Source: Clostridia bacterium (GTDB taxonomy: Bacteria > Bacillota > Clostridia > Christensenellales > CAG-1252). Taken from it: a stretch of 15,477 nt of DNA. Location: the NCBI GenBank assembly GCA_009928745.1, contig SACC01000011.1, positions 1-15,477 of the forward strand. The letters are read 5' to 3'. The notes under the pieces were generated by a model. The model was given only the letters and a program-made list of their open reading frames with translations. It was not told where the DNA came from and made no database searches. This document shows positions 7,667 to 14,347 of the stretch, piece after piece (position 1 is the stretch's first letter; the number at the start of each line of letters is the position of its first letter). A program made the translations under genes and the position numbers.

Positions 7667-9268
7667 CTAATTTTTGTCTTCATTCCTTGTGGATTTTACT
7701 TTTTTGTTTGCTTTATATGAGCTGAAAAAGCTTTTGATACTCTCACGGGTTATCGCATTTTTAAAAAACTTGATAATCTGAATAGTACCGGCGATTTTGC
7801 CGGGATTAACATCGGCAATAGGAGTAGGCGTTATACCGTATAACTCATAAATAGGATAAAATTCCTTCAGCCTTTCCTCAAAATCATCATAGTTCCTTTG
7901 CGCCTTGCTGCTCCAGGCAATTTCGCTTAACGCTGTAAGCCGCGGGAAAGTTTGATAATTAATTTGCGCCTTTGTTTCTACATATTCTGTCCATAAATGA
8001 CCTTCTATTCCTATTATATTGCTTTCATTACCTTCCGCGCCCTTTAATTCGGGTTCAAAGGTATAAATCGCCTTGAGGGAATGCATACCATGAGGATAAT
8101 CAAAATAATACGGCGTAAACTTGGATATTATGGTATTGCGTCCCGAATTAATGCCGTTCAATACCCTTAATGGCTCTTTGCCGTCACTCCAATACTGGCA
8201 AATAATGCTGTCGTTTAGTATTCCCGAATTAAGGCTTTCATTCCATACGATAGCTTTTCTTCCCTTGCTCTCAATATATTCAGCTATTCTATTAACCATA
8301 TGACCTTGCAGCTTTTCCACGCTGTTCAAATTAAGTTTCTGCATTTTTTCACGGCAAGCGGGACACTCTTCCCATCTGTCCTTTGGCGCTTCGTCGCCTC
8401 CGATATGTATATAACTTGACGGGAAAATCTCCGTGATTTCATCAATTACTTTTTCAAAAAAAGTAAAAGTTGATTCTTTGCCGCAACACGCAATATCGTG
8501 CTTGATACCAAAACTCGTCGCAACCTCGACAGCTTTACCCTCGCAGGATAATTCGGGATACGCGGCAATCGCCGCGGTAAAATGACCCGGCAAATCTATC
8601 TCGGGGATCACCTCTATATGTTTTGAGGAAGCGTAAGCAACAATCTTTTTGATATCTTCCTGAGTATAGTAGCCGCCATGCGGAATTTTGTTGCCCAGCG
8701 TTCCCTTGCGTGTTGCGCCAATTTCGGTAAGGCGGGGATACTGTTTTATCTCCACCCTCCAGCCTTGATCGTCAGTGATATGAAAATGGAATTTATTGAT
8801 TTTGTGCAATGCCAGCACGCTAAGCAGCTCTATGACGGTATCCGCGTCGAAAAAATGGCGGCTAACATCCAGCATATATCCCCTATAGAGGTACAACGGC
8901 TTATCCTCAATCACAATGGAGGGAATTGCGGTGTTCTGCCTGAGCCAAAATTCTAAAATTAGTTGTTTTAGCGTCTGTACGGCGTAAAAGAAACCTTTTG
9001 AGGAGCGCGCGTTGATTGTCACTGCGCCGTCAACCGCAATACGGTAGGCTTCATCGCCAGACATGTCGGACAACTCAAGTATAATGTCGAGTTTTTTGTC
9101 CTTATTGACAGCAGACTCATTCTTAAATACTCTGCAAAAAAAGTCTTTCAAATCTGTTTCACAATTAATATCTTCTTCACCGGCAAAAGAATATCCGGCA
9201 CACGGCTCGGCGCCTTTGCCTTGATATCGGCTGATACTGTAAGGTACAGGTATAATATTGTATTGCAT
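7667..9268 (-). CDS. Beta-N-acetylhexosaminidase, glycoside hydrolase family 20
   Basis: A 533-residue GH20 enzyme that removes terminal GlcNAc/GalNAc from beta-linked glycosides by substrate-assisted catalysis. Residues about 1-120 form the small N-terminal domain. The barrel begins at LYLYRGYMLDVSRHF (125-139), where Arg129 is the usual substrate-binding arginine. It continues with KFHFHITDDQGWRVEIKQYP (159-178), EVIPEIDLPGHF (219-230) and the catalytic pair in HIGGDEAP (288-295; Asp292 and Glu293). Trp-containing subsite blocks follow at ICQYW (356-360) and EGHLWTEYV (422-430). There is no signal peptide, so it is probably cytoplasmic and acts on imported oligosaccharides. About 45 lysine-rich residues after 490 extend past the barrel. 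The ATG at 9268 has GGGG four bases upstream. It is the first gene of a two-gene unit with the mutarotase-like protein. Family assignment is firm; the exact substrate is unknown. Confidence 0.93.
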   Translation of the reverse strand: MQYNIIPVPYSISRYQGKGAEPCAGYSFAGEEDINCETDLKDFFCRVFKNESAVNKDKKLDIILELSDMSGDEAYRIAVDGAVTINARSSKGFFYAVQTLKQLILEFWLRQNTAIPSIVIEDKPLYLYRGYMLDVSRHFFDADTVIELLSVLALHKINKFHFHITDDQGWRVEIKQYPRLTEIGATRKGTLGNKIPHGGYYTQEDIKKIVAYASSKHIEVIPEIDLPGHFTAAIAAYPELSCEGKAVEVATSFGIKHDIACCGKESTFTFFEKVIDEITEIFPSSYIHIGGDEAPKDRWEECPACREKMQKLNLNSVEKLQGHMVNRIAEYIESKGRKAIVWNESLNSGILNDSIICQYWSDGKEPLRVLNGINSGRNTIISKFTPYYFDYPHGMHSLKAIYTFEPELKGAEGNESNIIGIEGHLWTEYVETKAQINYQTFPRLTALSEIAWSSKAQRNYDDFEERLKEFYPIYELYGITPTPIADVNPGKIAGTIQIIKFFKNAITRESIKSFFSSYKANKKVKSTRNEDKN

Positions 9269-9298
9269 ATTGCCCCCTTGATTATTTATACTTCTAAA

Positions 9299-9327
9299 AT
9301 TGCATAATTATAAACTCAATGTGTCAA
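9299..9327 (-). promoter_or_regulatory. Possible promoter for the GH20 operon
   Basis: A perfect TTGACA (9327-9322) is followed after 17 bases by TGCAAT (9304-9299), a four-of-six -10. A better TATAAT (9312-9307) lies only nine bases from that -35 and would need a different upstream element. One of the two probably drives the operon; the sequence does not decide. Confidence 0.45.
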
Positions 9328-9429
9328 TGTATTACTATTATATTGTAATTATCTCAATCAAAATAACATGGGGTTTGACCGCATTAGTTAAACGAACTTT
9401 TTCAATAAGCGCAAATCTCTGAAAACCGC

Positions 9430-9807
9430 CTATTGTCTTCCCTTGCGGCAGTTATCGCATATTCCAAAATAGTTAAGTATAAAGCCCGTCGCCTTATTCC
9501 TGCCGCGCATAATGTCTATAGCAAGCTTAGGGTCAATGACATAATCCTCTACTTTACCGCATTCGGCGCAGATAAAATGAGCATGTACGGAAATATCTCC
9601 GTCATATCTGTCCATCTGGAATTTACCGGCTATTTTTATAATCTGACCTGCTTTTTCGAGTTCGTCCAGATTACGGTAAATAGTACCCAAAGATATATTG
9701 GGTATCTCCTTCTTTACCTCGTTGTATAACTCTGCCGCCGAGGGATGAGTGGTAGTCCCACGCAATACCTTGAGAATAGCCGCTCTTTGTCTGGAATAAT
9801 TTTTCAT
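9430..9807 (-). CDS. perR: Fur-family peroxide/metal regulator, PerR-like
   Basis: A 125-residue Fur-family repressor. The winged-helix DNA-binding part spans about 1-65, with the recognition region ISLGTIYRNLDELEKAG (38-54). The dimerisation and metal-binding part contains HAHFICAEC (75-83). The structural zinc site is complete: Cys80, Cys83, Cys117 and Cys120. By comparison with Bacillus PerR, the regulatory metal ligands are His21, an Asp at 66 or 69, His75, His77 and Asp88; an Asp rather than Glu at the last position favours PerR over Fur or Zur. An upstream ATG at 9864 exists, but GGGAG at 9813-9817 is five bases before the ATG at 9807, giving the normal family start. The promoter is flanked by inverted repeats that look like its own operators. 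It is divergent from the PRPP-synthetase-like gene. Fur family is certain; PerR subtype is likely. Confidence 0.88.
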   Translation of the reverse strand: MKNYSRQRAAILKVLRGTTTHPSAAELYNEVKKEIPNISLGTIYRNLDELEKAGQIIKIAGKFQMDRYDGDISVHAHFICAECGKVEDYVIDPKLAIDIMRGRNKATGFILNYFGICDNCRKGRQ

Positions 9808-9822
9808 ATTTGCTCCCAAAAC

Positions 9823-9838
9823 AATAATAATTATTATT
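9823..9838. promoter_or_regulatory. Candidate PerR/Fur operator overlapping the perR -10
   Basis: A perfect 16-base palindrome, AATAATAA/TTATTATT, overlaps the 3' part of the -10 and the start point of the perR promoter. It resembles the AT-rich boxes bound by PerR-type regulators (consensus TTATAATnATTATAA from established work). Binding here would block initiation, giving negative autoregulation. Confidence 0.5.
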
Positions 9839-9864
9839 TTACTACTTTTTTTTATTTTTGTCAA
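9836..9864 (-). promoter_or_regulatory. Sigma-A promoter for perR
   Basis: A perfect -35 TTGACA (9864-9859), 17-base spacer and -10 TAAAAT (9841-9836) on the minus strand. The start is expected near 9829, about 22 bases before the ATG at 9807. Confidence 0.78.
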
Positions 9865-9881
9865 TAATAATTATATTATTA
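9865..9881. promoter_or_regulatory. Second candidate PerR/Fur operator, adjoining the perR -35
   Basis: TAATAAT-TAT-ATTATTA, a perfect 7-3-7 inverted repeat lying directly upstream of the -35. Together with the palindrome at 9823-9838 it brackets the promoter. In DNA this AT-rich such repeats can be chance, but the placement on both sides of a consensus promoter supports function. Confidence 0.45.
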
Positions 9882-10002
9882 ATAATAAACAATCAAATAA
9901 TAACCACTATTTAAAAAAAAGTAAAAAGTTGTAAAAAAAGAATATAAATGAAATCTTCTGATTTATTGGTTATAAGTCGAATTTTACTAAAAAATAATTT
10001 TC

Positions 10003-10044
10003 AAAATTATAATATTAAAGGTAATATTTATTGATAATAATTTT
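10003..10044. repeat. Nested AT-rich inverted repeat
   Basis: An inner AATATTA-AAGG-TAATATT (10011-10028) lies inside an outer AAAATTAT/ATAATTTT pair (10003-10010 and 10037-10044). It sits about 120 bases before the PRPP-synthetase-like gene. It could be an operator or a weak hairpin; background AT content makes chance plausible. Confidence 0.35.
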
Positions 10045-10164
10045 AATTAGTGTTATTATTCTATTAGACCCTACGTTACAGATACTGGTTTTTAATGACG
10101 CATCATGACGATATTGTAATTAAGAATGCGCCTATACTTTGCAGAAAAATAAGCGGAGGTTTTT

Positions 10165-11328
10165 ATGGCATCATTTATTGAAACAGCTTTTAATTTTGAC
10201 ACCCAGCACCCTTCATTAGGTATAATAGCCCTAGAAGGCGCTCGTACTCTTGCGGAAAAGGTGGATAAATATCTGGTAGACTGGTTCAATTCGGAAGCTA
10301 TAAAACAAAATAAACCTTATAGAAAAAAGACCTTTCTTATTGACTGCGTATGTCCGAGGTTTACCTCAGGTGACGGCAAAGCGTTGATTAAAGATTCTGT
10401 AAGGGGCATGGACATATATCTTATGTGCGATGTGGGCAATTACAGCTGCACATACAACATGTACGGAGTTGAAGTCCCGATGTCCCCCGATGACCACTTC
10501 GCCGATCTAAAAAGAGTTATCAGCGCAATAAGCGGCAAAGCGGCGAACTTATCAGTGGTAATGCCCCTCTTATACGGCGGCAGACAACATAAACGCACCG
10601 CAAGGGAATCCTTAGACTGCGCGATGATGCTCAAAGAACTTGAATCAATGGGAGTTACGGAAGTTATTACTTTTGATGCGCATGACCCGCGAGTTCAGAA
10701 TGCAACTCCCCTTATAGGATTCGACAATTTTATGCCAAGCTATCAACTAATGAAAGCCCTTCTTCGCAAATTCCCCGATTTGAAACTCAATAAAGATCAT
10801 TTTATGGTCGTAAGCCCCGACGAAGGCGCGATGAACCGTAACATATATTATGCGTCCGTGCTTGGACTGGATCTTGGAATGTTTTACAAAAGACGCGATT
10901 ACGCCACAATAATTAACGGTCGCAACCCGATTATTGCGCACGAATATATAGGTAGCGCAGTAATGGGTATGGATGTTTTTATTGCCGATGATATAATAGC
11001 CACAGGCGAATCCTTATTGTCAATCGCTTCCCGCCTTAAAGAAGCGCGCGCTAACAGAATATTCTTAGGCGCCACATTCGGTTTGTTCACAGATGGTATC
11101 AAAAAGTTTAGAGACGCTTATGACGCTGGACTTATCGACGGAGTTATCTCCACCAACCTTACATACAACAGTAAGGATCTGAAGGACGAGCCTTGGTATA
11201 TCGCTGCGGAAATGTCAAAATTCGTCGCGTATATTATTTCTGCCTGCAACCAGAATATGTCTGTAAGCAAATTGCTCGACCCGCATGACAAAATAAATGA
11301 ACTGATTGACAAACATTCACAGTTATAG
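10165..11328 (+). CDS. Ribose-phosphate pyrophosphokinase-like protein, long variant
   Basis: A 387-residue member of the PRPP-synthetase/phosphoribosyltransferase superfamily; standard Prs is about 315 residues. Prs makes PRPP from ribose 5-phosphate and ATP for nucleotide, His and Trp synthesis. Visible counterparts of Prs motifs are PLLYGGRQHKRTARES (134-149, for PYARQDRK), FDAHDPRVQNATPLIGFDNF (170-189, for DLHA...IDNL), VVSPDEGAMNRN (215-226) and FIADDIIATGESL (272-284, for the PRPP loop DDIIDTGGT). In the loop the second Asp of the usual DxxDTGGT pattern is Ala279 and the glycine pair is Gly-Glu. The N-terminus carries an extra stretch (about 20-60). The ATG has GGAGG five bases upstream. 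The following MBL gene starts 62 bases later with no terminator between. I believe it is a clostridial Prs-like group; whether it makes PRPP is uncertain. Confidence 0.82.
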   Translation: MASFIETAFNFDTQHPSLGIIALEGARTLAEKVDKYLVDWFNSEAIKQNKPYRKKTFLIDCVCPRFTSGDGKALIKDSVRGMDIYLMCDVGNYSCTYNMYGVEVPMSPDDHFADLKRVISAISGKAANLSVVMPLLYGGRQHKRTARESLDCAMMLKELESMGVTEVITFDAHDPRVQNATPLIGFDNFMPSYQLMKALLRKFPDLKLNKDHFMVVSPDEGAMNRNIYYASVLGLDLGMFYKRRDYATIINGRNPIIAHEYIGSAVMGMDVFIADDIIATGESLLSIASRLKEARANRIFLGATFGLFTDGIKKFRDAYDAGLIDGVISTNLTYNSKDLKDEPWYIAAEMSKFVAYIISACNQNMSVSKLLDPHDKINELIDKHSQL

Positions 11329-11390
11329 TAAGATATATTCATATTATAAGTGTTGGAATTATAGTCACACGCTAGCACTTCGGAGGTTAT

Positions 11391-12044
11391 ATGAAAATTA
11401 AATGGCTGGGCCACTCCTGCTTTGTGCTGGAAGAAAGTACGGGTACTACGGTTGTTACCGACCCCTACTCTTGCGATGTTGGCCACCAAATGCCGCTTGT
11501 ACAAGCAGACGCAGTCACAGTTTCACACCAACATAAGGACCACAGTTTTATATCTGCAATACAAGGTAATCCGGAGATTATTTCCACAGTAGGAGCCTTT
11601 GAAGTTGACGGAATTCATATATACAGCGTTGCGAGTTATCACGATAACAACCAAGGCAAGGACCGTGGCAGCAACTTGATATTCAAATATAGACTTGACG
11701 GCGTAGAGGTATGTCATCTAGGAGATATAGGTCAAGAATGCAACGCGAGAATACTGGACGCTATAGGCTCAACCAATGTTCTTATCATTCCAGTCGGAGG
11801 CAAATATACAATTGACGCAGAGACCGCAAAGGATTATGTAGACAAAATAATGCCTGATATTGTAATTCCTATGCATTATAAGACTGACGATTGCGTATAT
11901 AATATTGATTATGTAGATGATTTTCTTGATTATTTTGACGAAGAGTGCATCCACAATATCGAAAACGACGAGATAGAATTCGACCGCACGCAATTTGACG
12001 GCGATTTTGAGACCAAAATTATTGTTTTCAAGTCCCGTAATTAA
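11391..12044 (+). CDS. MBL-fold metal-dependent hydrolase
   Basis: A 217-residue metallo-beta-lactamase-fold protein of the small cytoplasmic type (lactamase_B_3/UlaG-like). The metal site is complete: the HQHKDH motif at 46-51 (His46, His48, Asp50, His51), His84 in SYHDN, HLGDIG at 109-114 with Asp112 as bridging ligand, and His162 in IPMHYKT. The N-terminal IKWLGHSCFVLE (3-14) and TDPYS (23-27) are typical of this branch, whose members act on phosphoesters, lactones or RNA; the true substrate cannot be read from sequence. There is no signal peptide. The GGAGG ribosome binding site is five bases before the ATG. It is probably cotranscribed with the PRPP-synthetase-like gene 62 bases upstream, although no functional link is known to me. 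Confidence 0.88.
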   Translation: MKIKWLGHSCFVLEESTGTTVVTDPYSCDVGHQMPLVQADAVTVSHQHKDHSFISAIQGNPEIISTVGAFEVDGIHIYSVASYHDNNQGKDRGSNLIFKYRLDGVEVCHLGDIGQECNARILDAIGSTNVLIIPVGGKYTIDAETAKDYVDKIMPDIVIPMHYKTDDCVYNIDYVDDFLDYFDEECIHNIENDEIEFDRTQFDGDFETKIIVFKSRN

Positions 12045-12242
12045 TATTTACATACTCATAGATTATAATATTTGTAAAAACTACCGTTATCGCAATTTTT
12101 ATTGTACGGCGGTAATTTGAGGTGACTATGATTAGTTGATTAACTCCAATACTCCCCTATCCGCGCGGTAATGCAATATGAGCTTGATACCGGACATCAT
12201 CTTTTTTGATTCCGCAAAGCAAATTGTGTTTTCCAGACAATA

Positions 12243-12271
12243 TTTTAAAGATTTTTTACTTTCGTTATAAT
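12243..12271 (+). promoter_or_regulatory. Probable rho promoter
   Basis: A perfect -10 TATAAT at 12266-12271 has only a weak -35 about 16-17 bases upstream (TTTTAA or TTTAAA near 12243-12249). Transcription would start near 12278, leaving a leader of about 110 bases. Confidence 0.5.
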
Positions 12272-12276
12272 ACATA

Positions 12277-12304
12277 GATGATTAAAAGATGATGAATTAA
12301 AAGA
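12277..12304 (+). repeat. Tandem direct repeat at the start of the rho leader
   Basis: GATGATTAAAAGA (12277-12289) is followed by GATGAATTAAAAGA (12291-12304), identical but for one added A. It coincides with the expected 5' end of the rho transcript. A role in regulation is possible but unproven. Confidence 0.4.
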
Positions 12305-12325
12305 GAATAATGTTTTCCCATATTG

Positions 12326-12355
12326 TACTGCATTTTGATTTTTTGCAGTATTTTG
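12326..12355 (+). promoter_or_regulatory. Terminator-like hairpin in the rho leader
   Basis: TACTGCA (12326-12332) and TGCAGTA (12344-12350) form a perfect seven-base stem with an 11-base T-rich loop, followed by TTTTG. It ends about 38 bases before the rho ATG. The shape suggests attenuation of rho expression, which is known in several bacteria to be autoregulated in the leader by Rho itself; this hairpin would be an additional or alternative device. Confidence 0.45.
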
Positions 12356-12388
12356 AATAAAAATTTATTTACTTAACCAGGAGGCAAA

Positions 12389-14014
12389 ATGGAAAGAATA
12401 GAATGGAACGATATTACGCGTCAATCACTCGAAAATAATAATATTTTTGGTTTACGAGATATTGCAAGAAGGGCGGGAGTGAACTCTCCCACTATAATGA
12501 AAAAAGAACTTTTAGTCGAGGCAATACTTAAAGTTAAAGAGGGTATTCCTCCCCAACCGCCTCAAAAGCGCGGTTCAAAACCAAGAACAATATCTGCGGT
12601 AAAGGAAGATTACGACGATTCGGAGCAATCAGCAGATAAGGTCTCGACCGAGGCGCTTGAGACGGAGCCGATAAAGCCAGAAGAGTCGCAAGCACAAGCT
12701 CCCGCTACCCCAACAGAGCCCGAAATCACTGTTGCGCCTGTTAAAGAAAGCGAAACCGCACAGCCTGAATACCCCAACAGACGCACCTATGTTCCGCAGC
12801 AGTCAAGACCAAACGGGCAACGTCCGCGAATTGAGCGCAAACCTTTTGGCGAAGAAGATGTTTCTCTTGAAGGTTGCGAGGAACGCAGCGGAATCCTTGA
12901 GATTTTACCCGACGGATACGGCTTCTTGAGAGCTGACAATTTCCGCAATAGTCCCAAAGATTCGTATGTGTCAGCTATAAAAATCAGAAAACTCGGCTTA
13001 CGCGCAGGCGATTATATAAAAGGATATTGCAAAATTTCTTCAGAAGGCAAACCGCCGGCTATCGTATCGATTACGACAGTAAACGGCAAAGATTTGAGCA
13101 ACGTTTATAACAGGAAGAATTTTGACACTCTTATACCGATTTTCCCGAACAACAGGTTGCGTCTGGAGATACCCGGTATCCGTAACGAACTTGCAGTGCG
13201 GGCAATCGACCTTATCTCCCCTATCGGCAAGGGTCAGCGCGCAATGGTTGTCTCCCCGCCTAAGGCAGGTAAAACCACGCTGCTAAAGATGATAGCTAAT
13301 TCCATATCAGTCAATTATCCGGAAGTCAGACTTATGGTACTTTTAATAGACGAGCGTCCCGAAGAAGTTACGGATATGCAGCGTTCTATAAAAGGCGAGG
13401 TAATTTACTCCACCTTCGACGAGGAAAGCGATAATCATATCAAAGTTGCAGAGCTTGTGCTCGCAAGGGCAAAAAGACTTGTAGAGGAAGGCGAGGATGT
13501 AGTAATTTTGCTTGACAGCCTTACCCGTATGGCAAGAGCCAACAATGTTATAGTACCATCATCAGGCAAGACCCTGTCGGGCGGCGTGGATCCCGTATCG
13601 CTATATTTCCCAAAACGGTTCTTTGGCGCGGCGCGTAATATCGAGTACGGCGGCAGTCTTACGATAATTGCCACTGCGCTTATTGATACCGGCAGCCGTA
13701 TGGACGATATAGTATATGAGGAGTTCAAAGGCACTGGCAATATGGAGATTCATCTTGACCGAAAGCTCTCCGAAAAACGCATCTTCCCCGCTATCGACCT
13801 GTTGAGAAGCGGCACCAGAAAAGAAGAATTGCTACTCTCTCAAAAAGAGCTTGAGGGCGCTTACGCAATGCGCCGTCTGTTATCCGCAGGTGATACGCAA
13901 GAGACAGCGGAGACAATTATCAATGTGATGACCAAAACGCTTACTAACGACGACTTTATCGCGCAGATAAATATGCAGCTGATGGGATTAAGAAAGCAAG
14001 GTTTCAGGTTATAA
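12389..14014 (+). CDS. rho: Transcription termination factor Rho
   Basis: A 541-residue Rho, the hexameric RNA-dependent ATPase/translocase that ends untranslated transcripts. In order: a Rho_N helical domain (about 7-48, with GLRDIARRAGV); a low-complexity insert (about 52-155) rich in Pro, Glu, Gln, Ala and Lys; the cold-shock-like RNA-binding domain with GILEILPDGYGFLR (168-181); and the RecA-type motor with the P-loop SPPKAGKTT (289-297), LIDERPEEVTDM (319-330), Walker B VVILLDSLTR (371-380), the Q-loop SGGVDP (397-402) and LIDTGSRMDD (431-440). It ends with the usual MGLRKQGFRL-type tail. E. coli Rho is 419 residues; the insert accounts for the extra length. The ATG has AGGAGG five bases upstream. 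Rho is often followed by rpmE, which is absent here. Confidence 0.98.
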   Translation: MERIEWNDITRQSLENNNIFGLRDIARRAGVNSPTIMKKELLVEAILKVKEGIPPQPPQKRGSKPRTISAVKEDYDDSEQSADKVSTEALETEPIKPEESQAQAPATPTEPEITVAPVKESETAQPEYPNRRTYVPQQSRPNGQRPRIERKPFGEEDVSLEGCEERSGILEILPDGYGFLRADNFRNSPKDSYVSAIKIRKLGLRAGDYIKGYCKISSEGKPPAIVSITTVNGKDLSNVYNRKNFDTLIPIFPNNRLRLEIPGIRNELAVRAIDLISPIGKGQRAMVVSPPKAGKTTLLKMIANSISVNYPEVRLMVLLIDERPEEVTDMQRSIKGEVIYSTFDEESDNHIKVAELVLARAKRLVEEGEDVVILLDSLTRMARANNVIVPSSGKTLSGGVDPVSLYFPKRFFGAARNIEYGGSLTIIATALIDTGSRMDDIVYEEFKGTGNMEIHLDRKLSEKRIFPAIDLLRSGTRKEELLLSQKELEGAYAMRRLLSAGDTQETAETIINVMTKTLTNDDFIAQINMQLMGLRKQGFRL

Positions 14015-14347
14015 ACATTTAAGTGGGCAAAAACAAGGCTTTTTGCCCACTTCTAGAAGGAGACACCCCAATATAACACCAAGTTTACATATGCAAACAT
14101 ATCTTAAAATTCACTTTGGGGGCCTTTCGGCCTCAATGCAAACTAATGGGGGAAGTTTTATTGTTATTTTTATCATTAAAAGAAGCGAAGGAATAAGAAG
14201 CTCTGGAGCGAGGCGGTACTGTTTATATGGGAACTAGAATATTTGAATCCGCCAATAAATTTTATATAAGAGGAACTATTTTGCTATAGCTAAATTAGAG
14301 TTGATAAGTTGGTTATATTAATCATCACGAAATTTGGGAGAAATTAT
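14015..14347. other. Gene-poor stretch between rho and the 225-aa gene
   Basis: It starts with the strong stem-loop described separately, then an orphan AAGGAG (14056-14061) without a start codon at proper distance. A small GGCC-TTTC-GGCC hairpin (14119-14134) follows, between two copies of ATGCAAAC (14091-14098 and 14136-14143). A reading frame from the ATG at 14146 runs to a TAG at 14287 with one internal TAA at 14194; it reads protein-like but I cannot identify it. Nothing else is evident. Confidence 0.5.
14021..14052 (+). terminator. Strong stem-loop after rho
   Basis: AAGTGGGCAAAAA (14021-14033) and TTTTTGCCCACTT (14040-14052) pair perfectly over 13 bases with the six-base loop CAAGGC, starting six bases after the rho stop. 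It is placed like a terminator, but the T-run lies inside the right arm and the next bases are CTAGAAGG, so the classical U-tract is missing. It may be a 3'-end stabilising hairpin or an inefficient terminator. Confidence 0.5.

Larger units (their letters stand above)
9808..10164. other. AT-rich divergent intergenic region between perR and the PRPP-synthetase-like gene
   Basis: About 357 bases, extremely AT-rich in the first two thirds. It contains the perR promoter with two flanking inverted repeats and a nested inverted repeat at 10003-10044. A possible -10 for the plus-strand gene (TATACT, 10133-10138) has only a poor -35 (GATATT). No open reading frame of note is present. Confidence 0.6.
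12045..12388. other. Intergenic region holding the rho promoter and leader
   Basis: The 344 bases contain no convincing gene. The left third has a loose TACCG/CGGTA stem (about 12096-12117) that is too weak to call a terminator for the MBL gene. The centre (12120-12240) is less AT-rich and carries a 47-codon frame on the minus strand without a ribosome binding site. The right third contains the probable rho -10, a direct repeat and a terminator-like hairpin. Confidence 0.55.

Noticed and set aside
9823..9881. AT-rich repeats considered as an iteron-type origin
   Set aside because: There are only two dissimilar inverted repeats around a promoter, and no replication gene or DnaA box is nearby.
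11118..11504. 128-codon minus-strand frame across the PRPP-synthetase/MBL junction
   Set aside because: It is antisense to two clearly recognised genes and has no start signal.
13435..13740. 101-codon minus-strand frame inside rho
   Set aside because: It is a shadow of the conserved Rho motor domain on the opposite strand.
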